Origin: Planctomycetota bacterium
GTDB lineage: Bacteria; Planctomycetota; Planctomycetia; Pirellulales; Thermoguttaceae
Reading direction: 5' to 3'
Assembly (NCBI GenBank): GCA_023621895.1
Contig: JAMOAF010000982.1
Coordinates: forward strand, 1 to 10,165
DNA: 10,165 nt
In this document: positions 1 through 5,870 of the stretch, piece by piece
How the letters are laid out: each line of letters begins with the position of its first letter
Numbering within the stretch: the stretch's first letter is position 1
Position numbers and translations under genes: made by a program
Notes under the pieces: generated by a model
Told to the model about the DNA's origin: nothing
The model's input: the letters and a program-made list of their open reading frames with translations, nothing else
Database searches by the model: none

Positions 1-60
1 GGACCTATTGTATATTGGTCGGCCGATTCTCCGACACGCGTGATTTCTGATTTCTCCGCG

Positions 61-927
61 CTACTGGGATCTTGCCGTTTCCTCCGAACTCCGCTCGTAG
101 ATTTTGACCGACTGCAATTGTTTGAGAAACTCCTCCAGCGAACTTTGGCGCCTTTCCGGCGTCTTGGCCATCGCCACCTGGAGGATTTCGCAAAACTCTT
201 CGGTGACCTCCGAATTCCTGGCCTTCAGCGAGGGCACCGGCCCGGCGATGTGCTGCATCAACAAGTCGTTTGCACTCACCCCGGTAAAAGGCGGCCCCCC
301 GGCGAACATCTCGAATATCGTGCACGCCAGGCTGTACAGGTCCGCACGCTCATCCAACGGTTTTCCGCGAATCTGTTCGGGCGACATGTAACTCCGGGTG
401 CCTTGGACCTTCGATTTTCGCGCAAACAGCCGGGCCCAGCCCTTCTTGGCCTTGTGAGCCAATCCGAAATCGATCAACTTGACATCGCCGGAGTCGTCAA
501 CGAGAAAATTGTCGGGTTTGACGTCGCGGTGCACCCAGCCGCGGCGGCAGAACTCGGCGACCCCCTCGGCCGCCTGGATCGCCACCTTTCCTGCGATCGG
601 ACGGAGCGCAGCGGGCCCCTGACGAATTCGTATCTTGAGATTCGGCGCGGGAAACCACTCCAGGGCGAGGTACGGAATGCCGCGCTCGCGGCCAAACTGG
701 TACACGCGGCAGATCCGCTCGTGCTCGATCTTGCCCGCAACCGTGTATTCCCATTTCAGGAATCGCACATGTTCCTTATCTCGAGCATACTCCCTCTGCA
801 ACATCTTAACGGCAACGTACTTGCGCGACCCGTCGTGGTATGCCTGCCAGACCTGGCTGGTCTGGCCGGTGTTGATGATGTTCAGCAGCCGATAGGGACC
901 GGCATAGCCGTGGCTTGCAGTGCTCAC
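61..927 (-). CDS. Serine/threonine protein kinase, compact soluble form
   Basis: This 288-residue Hanks-type kinase should phosphorylate Ser or Thr on protein substrates in the cytoplasm; the substrate is unknown. Most of the catalytic core is visible: VAVK with Lys41, a probable alpha-C Glu60, the catalytic loop HRDVKPDN at 133-140 (Asp135, Asn140), DFG at 153-155, SPE at 182-184 and ADLYSL at 195-200. The glycine loop is degenerate: INTGQTSQV at 18-26 keeps only one of the three usual glycines. There is no transmembrane segment and no sensor domain after the kinase fold, only a short charged tail, whereas many planctomycete kinases carry long C-terminal modules. The start is GTG at 927, chosen because GAGG lies 7 nt upstream and the protein then begins just before the kinase fold. 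It is 154 bp downstream of the glycosyltransferase and probably has its own promoter. The kinase call is firm; activity is inferred. Confidence 0.93.
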   Translation of the reverse strand: MSTASHGYAGPYRLLNIINTGQTSQVWQAYHDGSRKYVAVKMLQREYARDKEHVRFLKWEYTVAGKIEHERICRVYQFGRERGIPYLALEWFPAPNLKIRIRQGPAALRPIAGKVAIQAAEGVAEFCRRGWVHRDVKPDNFLVDDSGDVKLIDFGLAHKAKKGWARLFARKSKVQGTRSYMSPEQIRGKPLDERADLYSLACTIFEMFAGGPPFTGVSANDLLMQHIAGPVPSLKARNSEVTEEFCEILQVAMAKTPERRQSSLEEFLKQLQSVKIYERSSEETARSQ

Positions 928-934
928 GTCGCTG

Positions 935-938
935 CCTC
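935..938 (-). promoter_or_regulatory. Ribosome binding site deciding the kinase GTG start
   Basis: On the minus strand GAGG sits 7 nt before the GTG at 927. This supports a non-ATG start for the kinase. Confidence 0.5.
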
Positions 939-1008
939 GTCACGTCGCCACCACTACCCACAAACGGGGGGTCGAAAGCGGAGCTCAAGCATTTCGAAAC
1001 GTCTGTCT

Positions 1009-1037
1009 AGTCTAACGTCCATCAAACGGAACGGCAA
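1009..1037 (-). promoter_or_regulatory. Candidate sigma70-type promoter of the kinase gene
   Basis: Minus strand: TTGCCG (1032-1037), a 17-nt spacer, then TAGACT (1009-1014). Each hexamer matches the bacterial consensus at 4 of 6 positions. The start point would lie near 1002, leaving a leader of about 75 nt. It lies between the stop of the glycosyltransferase and the kinase start, where an independent promoter would be expected. Such weak matches also occur by chance. Confidence 0.3.
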
Positions 1038-1081
1038 TTGCGATCGTCACGGTTCTCCAAAATACCCGAGATTGCCTATTT

Positions 1082-2272
1082 TTACCTGGCCGAATTAACG
1101 CCCCCTCCCCTGCCCTTCTCGGCCAGGATGCGTTGATAGAGCACGCGAAGCTGGCGCGTCATTTCTTCATGCCGAAAGACGTCGGCAAATCGGCGCCGAC
1201 CTTCGCCCCCGAGGCGCCCGCGGAGGTTCTGGTCGCGGGCAAGCTGGATGATCGCGTCGGCCAGCGCGTCGATCGACTTGGGCGGCAGCAGGAAGCCCGT
1301 CTCGTCCGGGATGACGACCTCGCGAGCGCCGTCGACATCGTAGCTGACAACCGGTTTTCCGGCGATCAGCGCCTGGGGCAAGACGCGAGCGAGGCCTTCG
1401 CGAAGGCTCGTGTGAACGACCACGTCCATGGCCGCCACCAGTTCGGGGATGCGGCTCGGCGGCACGAGGCCGGTAAGCTGGAAATAGTCTTCCAACCCCC
1501 GCTCGCGAATCTGTGCAAGACACTTGTCGGTGAGGATTCCGTCGCCGACCAGGAGGAACCGGACCTGCGGCACGGCCTCGACGACGCGGCGGGCCGCTTG
1601 AATCAGGTACTCGTGTCCCTTGAGGCGAAACAGCCGGGCCACCTTGCCAACCACGACGTGTTCAGGGCGGTAGCCCAATTGGCGCCGGGCCGGCTCGCGC
1701 TGGCGGTCCGCATGGAGAAACGGCTCGACCTCCATGCCGCTGTAAACGGTCGTGAATTTCTCGCGCGGGGCGACGCCGGCGTTGACCATCAGGTCGGTCA
1801 TTGCGTCGGCCACGCTCACGAAGGCGTCGCATCGGGCCGCGGCCCAGCGTTCGCAGGCGCGGAACAGCCCGCGGGCCAGTGCGCCCTGGTAGGGGTGGAA
1901 CGGGGCGCCGTGCACGCCGTGGATGATCGCCGGCACGCCGGCGGCTCGGGCCGCGGCGCGTCCGAGAAAGCCTCCCTTGGCGCTGTGGGTGTGGACCACT
2001 TCGGGACCGAAGTCGCGCAAGACGCGCTTCAGGCGGAAGTAGCTCACCAGGTCGCGCCAGGGGTGGATCGCCCGCCGCAGTTGGGGGACGACCTCCATGG
2101 GAATTCCCGATGCCCTGGCCCGATCGACAAGGCTCCCCTCCGGCCCCAGGGGTGGTCCGGTGACCAGCAGCACGTCGTCGCCGTAGGTGCGCATCAGGTC
2201 TTCACAAGTGAAGACCGTGTTCTCCTGAGCCCCGCCGATGATCAGCCGGGTGATGATGTGCGCGATTCGCAT
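1082..2272 (-). CDS. GT4-family glycosyltransferase
   Basis: The 396-residue product is a GT-B fold, retaining, nucleotide-sugar-dependent glycosyltransferase of family GT4, acting at the cytoplasmic face on a polysaccharide, glycolipid or glycoprotein acceptor that cannot be named from sequence. The N-terminal domain opens with MRIAHIITRLIIGGAQ, the usual acceptor-domain loop. HTHSAKGG lies at 94-101. The donor domain begins near 207 with VVGKVARLFRLKGHEYLI. The nucleotide-sugar site at 292-320 reads EGLARVLPQALIAGKPVV and continues to DGAREVV. The usual E-x7-E motif is here E292-x7-Q300. ATG 2272 was chosen because it starts directly at the first beta strand. An upstream in-frame TTG at 2350 would add 26 residues encoded inside a repeat. 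No Shine-Dalgarno is visible. It follows truA by 96 bp that hold two hairpins, so co-transcription is uncertain. Confidence 0.9.
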   Translation of the reverse strand: MRIAHIITRLIIGGAQENTVFTCEDLMRTYGDDVLLVTGPPLGPEGSLVDRARASGIPMEVVPQLRRAIHPWRDLVSYFRLKRVLRDFGPEVVHTHSAKGGFLGRAAARAAGVPAIIHGVHGAPFHPYQGALARGLFRACERWAAARCDAFVSVADAMTDLMVNAGVAPREKFTTVYSGMEVEPFLHADRQREPARRQLGYRPEHVVVGKVARLFRLKGHEYLIQAARRVVEAVPQVRFLLVGDGILTDKCLAQIRERGLEDYFQLTGLVPPSRIPELVAAMDVVVHTSLREGLARVLPQALIAGKPVVSYDVDGAREVVIPDETGFLLPPKSIDALADAIIQLARDQNLRGRLGGEGRRRFADVFRHEEMTRQLRVLYQRILAEKGRGGGVNSAR

Positions 2273-2303
2273 GGGGGCGGCTTTATGAGCGGGACGCAAG
2301 GTG

Positions 2304-2374
2304 ACGCAACGGGCCGGGAGACCCGTTCTACGGAGCGTATGGAAACGCAACGGGCCGGGAGACCCGTTCTACGG
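2304..2374 (-). repeat. Two direct copies of a 30-bp hairpin repeat between truA and the glycosyltransferase
   Basis: Two identical 30-bp copies occupy 2304-2333 and 2345-2374, with a period of 41 bp. Read on the minus strand, each contains AACGGGTC, loop TCCC, GGCCCGTT: an 8-bp stem with one G·U wobble. On the plus strand the same position would be a C·A mismatch, so the RNA hairpin is better formed in the minus-strand transcript, which is the sense of truA. The upstream copy (2345-2374) contains the truA stop codon TAG at 2369-2371, and its hairpin starts at the very next base. The pair may act as an attenuator or terminator, or be REP-like elements. No U-tract follows. Confidence 0.8.
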
Positions 2375-3145
2375 GGGCGGTTGGCTGATGTAAATGTGAT
2401 CGGGATACTTCACTTCAACGAGAAACAGGCCTTGGGGCGGCGCGGTTGGGCCGGCGGCGCCGCGGTCAACCGCGGCCAGTGCTTCGGCCACCCAGTCGGG
2501 CGACCGAGCGCCGCGGCCGACTTCGACGAGCGTGCCAACGATTGCGCGGACCATGTTGTAAAGGAAACCATCGGCCTCCACTTCCAGGATGATCTGATCG
2601 CGGCAGCCGCTCGAGGACCGCCGGACGAAGATCTCGGAGATGGTGCGGATGCGATCGGGGCGCGGGGCTCCGGCGGTTTCGAAACTGGAAAAATCGTGCG
2701 TGCCCAGCAGGTGCGCGGTCGCCCGGCCCATCGCGCCGGCGTCGAGCCGCTGCCTGTAATGCCAGGCGTGCCGGCGGGCGAACACGTCGCGGACCGGGCC
2801 GTCGCGGATGACGTAGCGATAGCGCTTTTTTATGGCGTCGCGAATCGGGTGGAAGCCAGGCGCCACCGCGGCGGCCTGAAGGACGGCGATATCGCGGGGC
2901 AAAAGGGCATTCAGGGCTCGCTGGAACACCTCGGGCGCGAGGGTGGAGGACGTCTGAAAGGCGGCCGCCTGGCCGAGCGCGTGAACGCCGGCATCCGTCC
3001 GCCCGCTTCCGGTCACCCGGCTCGGCTCGCCGGTAATCGCCGCCAGGGCGCGCTCGAGCTGGCCCTGGACGGTTCTCCGGCCCGGCTGGACCTGCCAGCC
3101 GGCGTAGTCGGTCCCTTCGTAGGCGAGGGTCAAAAGGATTTGCAT
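2369..3145 (-). CDS. truA: tRNA pseudouridine synthase A
   Basis: TruA isomerises uridines at positions 38-40 in the anticodon stem of many tRNAs to pseudouridine, in the cytoplasm, without a cofactor. The 258-residue product has the family length. The catalytic motif GRTDAGVHA is at 48-56, with Asp51 as the nucleophile. Other family blocks are AYEGTDYAGWQVQ near 8-20, KKRYRYVI at 106-113, GTHDFSSF at 148-155, GFLYNMVRAIVGTL at 193-206 and APPQGLFL at 235-242. ATG 3145 begins the first beta strand, so the start is secure although no Shine-Dalgarno is visible. The C-terminus runs about ten residues (DHIYISQPPP) past the usual VKY end, and the stop lies inside a 30-bp repeat, suggesting that the repeat reshaped the gene end. 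A TATAAT-bearing promoter and a structured leader precede it. Confidence 0.97.
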   Translation of the reverse strand: MQILLTLAYEGTDYAGWQVQPGRRTVQGQLERALAAITGEPSRVTGSGRTDAGVHALGQAAAFQTSSTLAPEVFQRALNALLPRDIAVLQAAAVAPGFHPIRDAIKKRYRYVIRDGPVRDVFARRHAWHYRQRLDAGAMGRATAHLLGTHDFSSFETAGAPRPDRIRTISEIFVRRSSSGCRDQIILEVEADGFLYNMVRAIVGTLVEVGRGARSPDWVAEALAAVDRGAAGPTAPPQGLFLVEVKYPDHIYISQPPP

Positions 3146-3166
3146 CGCTTGTGCTTAAAGCCGCGC

Positions 3167-3224
3167 CATTGGCGCTGGAAATGCCCTCGCCAATGCAGCG
3201 GGACTGCGGCAACGCAGCCCCCGC
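3167..3224 (-). other. Structured 5' leader of truA: two stem-loops
   Basis: The truA leader holds two stem-loops. The first is a perfect 8-bp stem, CATTGGCG at 3167-3174 with CGCCAATG at 3188-3195, around a 13-nt loop. The second spans 3198-3224: CTGCG 3204-3208, loop 3209-3212 and CGCAG 3213-3217, continued outward by GGG/CCC pairs. The position between the two blocks is a G·U wobble on the minus strand but an A·C mismatch on the plus strand, so folding favours the truA transcript. The role is unknown; control of truA expression is possible. Confidence 0.45.
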
Positions 3225-3245
3225 ACAAGGGGCAGGCAACGCCGT

Positions 3246-3275
3246 ATTATATCGCCCTTTGCGGCGATGGCTCAA
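3246..3275 (-). promoter_or_regulatory. Candidate truA promoter
   Basis: Minus strand: TTGAGC (3270-3275), an 18-nt spacer, then a perfect TATAAT (3246-3251). Transcription would begin near 3239 and give a leader of about 94 nt before the truA ATG. It lies just downstream of the hairpin that follows the TIGR03000 gene, so it would open a new transcription unit. Confidence 0.5.
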
Positions 3276-3292
3276 CACGGCGAGCAACGAAG

Positions 3293-3325
3293 CGGCCCTT
3301 GCCACGGACGTTGCGGCAAGGGCCG
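3293..3325 (-). terminator. Terminator-like stem-loop after the TIGR03000 gene
   Basis: There is a perfect 11-bp inverted repeat, CGGCCCTTGCC at 3293-3303 and GGCAAGGGCCG at 3315-3325, with an 11-nt loop. It lies 46 bp beyond the stop codon of the 3372-4232 gene and just before the truA promoter, the position of a transcription terminator. The tract after the stem on the minus strand is CTTCGTTGCT, which is not a proper U-run, so intrinsic termination would be weak. It may instead protect the mRNA 3' end. Confidence 0.5.
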
Positions 3326-3371
3326 AATGAATTCAAACGTCGTGAGCGCCGCGCCCGGCAAGCCGCGCTGC

Positions 3372-4232
3372 TCACTTGGCCTGGGCGAGTCCTTCCACCG
3401 CCTTGGGGGCAAAGTCGAAGACGACTGCTTCCAGAGCGCCGCGCGTCAGCTTGACTTGCTGAGTCTCGCTGACCGCGCGCCCGTCGCGGACCACGTCGAC
3501 CCGGATGCTGAACGGATAGACGAGTCCCGGCTTGAGGTCTTGGGAGACGTATTTTCGCACCCGGCCGGTGCTCTTGGTGGTATAGCCGTTGATTGTCACC
3601 ACGGCGTCTTCGGGCACGAGAATCGAGATTGTCCCATCGCCGCTATGCAGAGCGGCCCCGGTTGCAGGCTTGGGCACGGCGGGTTCGTTCGGCGTTCCGG
3701 CCGGCGGCGTCATCGGCGCTTGGGGCACCGGATTACTCGGCGACGGGGTCGGAGGGGTCGGCGCCGCAGGGGGCGCCTGCTGCGGTGGTGCGGGGGTGGG
3801 CCAGACGGGCATGGCAGGCTTTTCAGCGCTCGGTTTTCTGTCAATCGGCGGCGGGGCGAGGGTCGGCTTCTGAACCTCCGCCTGGACCGGTTTCGACTCG
3901 ACCGAGACAACGGTGCCTTCGTCCCAGCAGCAGCAAGGATCATAGCAGCAGACGCTGCACCAGCCGGCCGTCCGATACCAGCGATACGGGCCGAACAACA
4001 ATCGCCGGACGGGTCCCGGGCGCGGCCCCAGATACCAACCGTCGCAGCACGGATCGCACGCGCCGATCGTGCAGCATGGGGAACACAGCGGAGCACAGAC
4101 AGGGCCACACCACGCGCCCCAGCCCCAACCGCAACCCCACCAGGTCCCGGCCTCGGCCTGGGGAGCAAGGAAAACAAATATTCCGCCTAGGAGCACGGTC
4201 AGAAACAACCACTTTCGAGCACGTTTCAACAT
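3372..4232 (-). CDS. Secreted Cys-rich, Pro-rich protein with C-terminal TIGR03000 domain
   Basis: The 286-residue product has four parts. Residues 1-28 form a signal peptide (basic start, hydrophobic core LFLTVLLGGIFVFLA, AEA before Gly29). Residues 29-105 are rich in Gly, Trp and Cys, with 15 cysteines including CC pairs and one CCC. Residues about 120-192 are a Pro-rich linker. Residues about 201-274 match the planctomycete TIGR03000 domain, with ISILVPEDAVVTINGY, TTKSTGRVRKYVS and VDVVRDGRAV. That domain has no known biochemical role. Export followed by disulfide cross-linking in the envelope is an inference from the cysteine content and the proteinaceous, cystine-rich walls reported for planctomycetes. 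The start is secure: AGGAG lies 6 nt before ATG 4232. A perfect hairpin follows the stop. No partner gene is adjacent. Confidence 0.88.
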   Translation of the reverse strand: MLKRARKWLFLTVLLGGIFVFLAPQAEAGTWWGCGWGWGAWCGPVCAPLCSPCCTIGACDPCCDGWYLGPRPGPVRRLLFGPYRWYRTAGWCSVCCYDPCCCWDEGTVVSVESKPVQAEVQKPTLAPPPIDRKPSAEKPAMPVWPTPAPPQQAPPAAPTPPTPSPSNPVPQAPMTPPAGTPNEPAVPKPATGAALHSGDGTISILVPEDAVVTINGYTTKSTGRVRKYVSQDLKPGLVYPFSIRVDVVRDGRAVSETQQVKLTRGALEAVVFDFAPKAVEGLAQAK

Positions 4233-4238
4233 CGATTT

Positions 4239-4243
4239 CTCCT
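4239..4243 (-). promoter_or_regulatory. Strong ribosome binding site of the TIGR03000 gene
   Basis: AGGAG on the minus strand, 6 nt before ATG 4232, inside the purine-rich stretch GGAAAGAGGAGAAA. It is the strongest Shine-Dalgarno site in the window and suggests high translation. Confidence 0.75.
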
Positions 4244-4376
4244 CTTTCCAAGGTGCCTCGTTGTCTGTATCTCCGATAAGGAGTCGATTTACGCCACCCC
4301 CCTGCCCTTCTCAACCGCCGCTATTCGTGCCGCTCGGTTTTTTGAATCATCAAGTAACCGCTATCCCAGTTTATCC

Positions 4377-4404
4377 AGCATAGCACTCCCACGTTGTAAA
4401 TCAA
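4377..4404 (-). promoter_or_regulatory. Candidate promoter of the TIGR03000 gene
   Basis: Minus strand: TTGATT (4399-4404), a 16-nt spacer, then TATGCT (4377-4382), each 4 of 6 to consensus. The implied leader is about 140 nt, rather long. It is a modest candidate only. Confidence 0.3.
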
Positions 4405-4443
4405 GAAGTCTATGGAAGTTCTACCGATTGCAGAGGTAAGGAG

Positions 4444-4484
4444 GTTCGGGGTTCGGGGGTCAGGGTTCGGGGGTCAGGGTTCAG
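4444..4484 (+). repeat. G-rich 14-bp tandem repeat with G-quadruplex pattern
   Basis: The 14-bp unit GTTCGGGGGTCAGG is present twice in full (4451-4464 and 4465-4478), flanked by partial copies. It gives five G-runs of 3 to 5 bases (4448-4451, 4455-4459, 4463-4465, 4469-4473, 4477-4479), each separated by exactly 3 nt (TTC or TCA alternately). This fits the classical intramolecular quadruplex pattern on the plus strand, which is the coding strand of the SEDS gene about 200 bp downstream. Confidence 0.8.
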
Positions 4485-4642
4485 TTTTTCGTGCCGCCAG
4501 GCTCCACCTGCCGCCTCGTTCCCAAGCAGGACATTGGGAACCAGGAAGGAAAGCAGGAAGGCCTCGACTCACCCCCCCTTATTGCGTATTGGACCTCCAA
4601 TCTTGCCGGAATTTGGGGTCGGGTAAGAACGGCTCTCTCTTG

Positions 4643-4648
4643 TATAAT
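4643..4648 (+). promoter_or_regulatory. -10 box of the SEDS gene promoter
   Basis: A perfect TATAAT lies 28 nt before the chosen ATG at 4677, implying a leader of only about 20 nt. No good -35 hexamer is seen at 16-18 nt; TCGGGT at 4619-4624 is the nearest and is poor. The box also argues against starting the protein farther upstream. Confidence 0.45.
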
Positions 4649-4676
4649 CGTTCCCCAAGGCGCGCCCCCTCCATGG

Positions 4677-5870
4677 ATGGATTTACAAATGCATTCCGGT
4701 CAACCTCTTTCGCGTCTGCCCTGGGCCGTGATCGTGCCAGCCGCCCTGCTGATCGTGATCGGGCTGGCGGGCATCGCGCGCTGCGACGCAATGGCTGAGA
4801 CTGGCGGGCGGTTCTTCTCTCGCCAGTTGGTCTGGTCCGCCCTTGCCTCGCTGACGATCGTCGCTGCCGCCATGCCACCCTATCAGGTGGCAAGTCGCCA
4901 TGCATACTGGCTGTATGCCGTGTCGATTGTGCTCCTTCTGGCCGCCTATCAATTCCCCGCGGTCAACGGGGCAAGACGCTGGATTCGGATCGGAGGCATC
5001 GGAATGCAGCCGTCTGAATTTGCCAAAATTGCTTATATTATCGCTCTCTCCAGATATCTCCAGGATCGGGATCATGTTCGCCGGGTTTGCGGTGTGTTCA
5101 TGCCGGCGGTTCTGACGTTGATTCCGGCCGTCCTGATCCTCCGAGAGCCCGACTTGGGCACCGCAATTGTCTTTCTGCCCCTGCTCGTACTGATGCTGTT
5201 TTCCGCGGGGGCGCCGCGCCGGAGCCTGGCGGCGTTGGTGGTCGTCGGCCTGCTGGCGATGCCGGTGCTGTGGGCACAAATGAGCACGGAGCAGCGATCG
5301 CGCGTCACTGCCCTTTTCGATCAGGCGGGGCCGGGGGAGCCGGCGATCGGCGATGGCTACCAGCTTCGCCAGGCCAAGCAAATGATTGCCCTGGGACGCG
5401 TGTGGGGCAGCTTCTGGCTCGGGCCGGCCGTCGACGATCCGGCCGCCTACCGGCTGCCCGAGGCCCAGAGCGATTTTATCTTCTGCGTGATTGGGGAACG
5501 TTATGGGCTCGCCGGGCTGGCCCTGGTGCTCGGGCTTTACGGCTGGCTGGTGTGGCAGGCGACGCGCGCCGGCCTGGCGACGCTGGACCCGTTCGGGCGG
5601 ATGTTGTGTTTTGGCGTGGGGGCCCTGTTGGGCGTCCAGGTGCTGGTGAACACCGGGATGTCGGTCGGCTTGCTGCCGGTCACCGGGCTCTCGCTGCCGC
5701 TGGTCAGTTATGGCGGGTCGGGCATCGTCAGCCAGGCCTTGGCAATCGGGCTGCTGGTCAACGTTGCCTTGCGGCCCGGCTATGAAATCGCCCACGAACC
5801 GTTCTGTTATGCTCGACCGGAGCGCGAGGCATGGCCTAGGGGGTTTTTTCGTCGACGCGTTGCAACGTGA
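4677..5870 (+). CDS. SEDS-family peptidoglycan polymerase (FtsW/RodA/SpoVE)
   Basis: This 397-residue polytopic membrane protein belongs to the SEDS glycosyltransferases, which polymerise lipid II into glycan strands together with a class B penicillin-binding protein. About nine hydrophobic segments are visible (near 17-34, 51-66, 77-91, 139-155, 162-178, 182-198, 268-293, 310-325 and 349-365), against ten in the family. Signature blocks are GARRWIRIGG with QPSEFAKI at 98-118, REPDLGTA at 156-163, the catalytic-loop block LPEAQSDFIFCVIGERYG with probable catalytic Asp266, and GLLPVTGLSLPLVSYGGSG near 331-349. These blocks do not clearly separate FtsW (division) from RodA (elongation), so no symbol is given. 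ATG 4677 was chosen over an in-frame GTG at 4491, because the extra 62 residues are not family-like and would span the TATAAT box; ATG 4689 is possible. No PBP partner is in the window. Its 3' end overlaps the convergent methyltransferase gene by 35 bp. Confidence 0.93.
   Translation: MDLQMHSGQPLSRLPWAVIVPAALLIVIGLAGIARCDAMAETGGRFFSRQLVWSALASLTIVAAAMPPYQVASRHAYWLYAVSIVLLLAAYQFPAVNGARRWIRIGGIGMQPSEFAKIAYIIALSRYLQDRDHVRRVCGVFMPAVLTLIPAVLILREPDLGTAIVFLPLLVLMLFSAGAPRRSLAALVVVGLLAMPVLWAQMSTEQRSRVTALFDQAGPGEPAIGDGYQLRQAKQMIALGRVWGSFWLGPAVDDPAAYRLPEAQSDFIFCVIGERYGLAGLALVLGLYGWLVWQATRAGLATLDPFGRMLCFGVGALLGVQVLVNTGMSVGLLPVTGLSLPLVSYGGSGIVSQALAIGLLVNVALRPGYEIAHEPFCYARPEREAWPRGFFRRRVAT

Larger units (their letters stand above)
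4233..4676. other. Intergenic region between the TIGR03000 gene and the SEDS gene
   Basis: This 444-bp divergent gap has no convincing gene. From left to right it holds the leader and ribosome binding site of the TIGR03000 gene, its candidate promoter near 4377-4404, a G-rich tandem repeat at 4444-4484 and a TATAAT box at 4643-4648 before the SEDS gene. Short ORFs across it have no recognisable protein content. The rest shows no further structure I can support. Confidence 0.6.

Noticed and set aside
1..60. Possible promoter (TATACAAT on the minus strand) and a GAAATCA direct repeat after the kinase
   Set aside because: No convincing -35 is present, the downstream gene is outside the window and the repeat is only two 7-bp copies; too little to support a feature.
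2273..2350. 26-residue N-terminal extension of the glycosyltransferase from a TTG codon
   Set aside because: The extension is encoded largely by one copy of the 30-bp repeat, and the protein fold begins exactly at ATG 2272.
1133..3454. 773-codon open frame on the plus strand opposite the glycosyltransferase and truA
   Set aside because: It is an antisense shadow in GC-rich DNA. Its translation shows no domain, and it runs across two well-recognised genes and their intergenic gap.
4491..4676. 62-residue N-terminal extension of the SEDS protein from GTG 4491
   Set aside because: It has no resemblance to the family and would place the TATAAT box inside the coding region.
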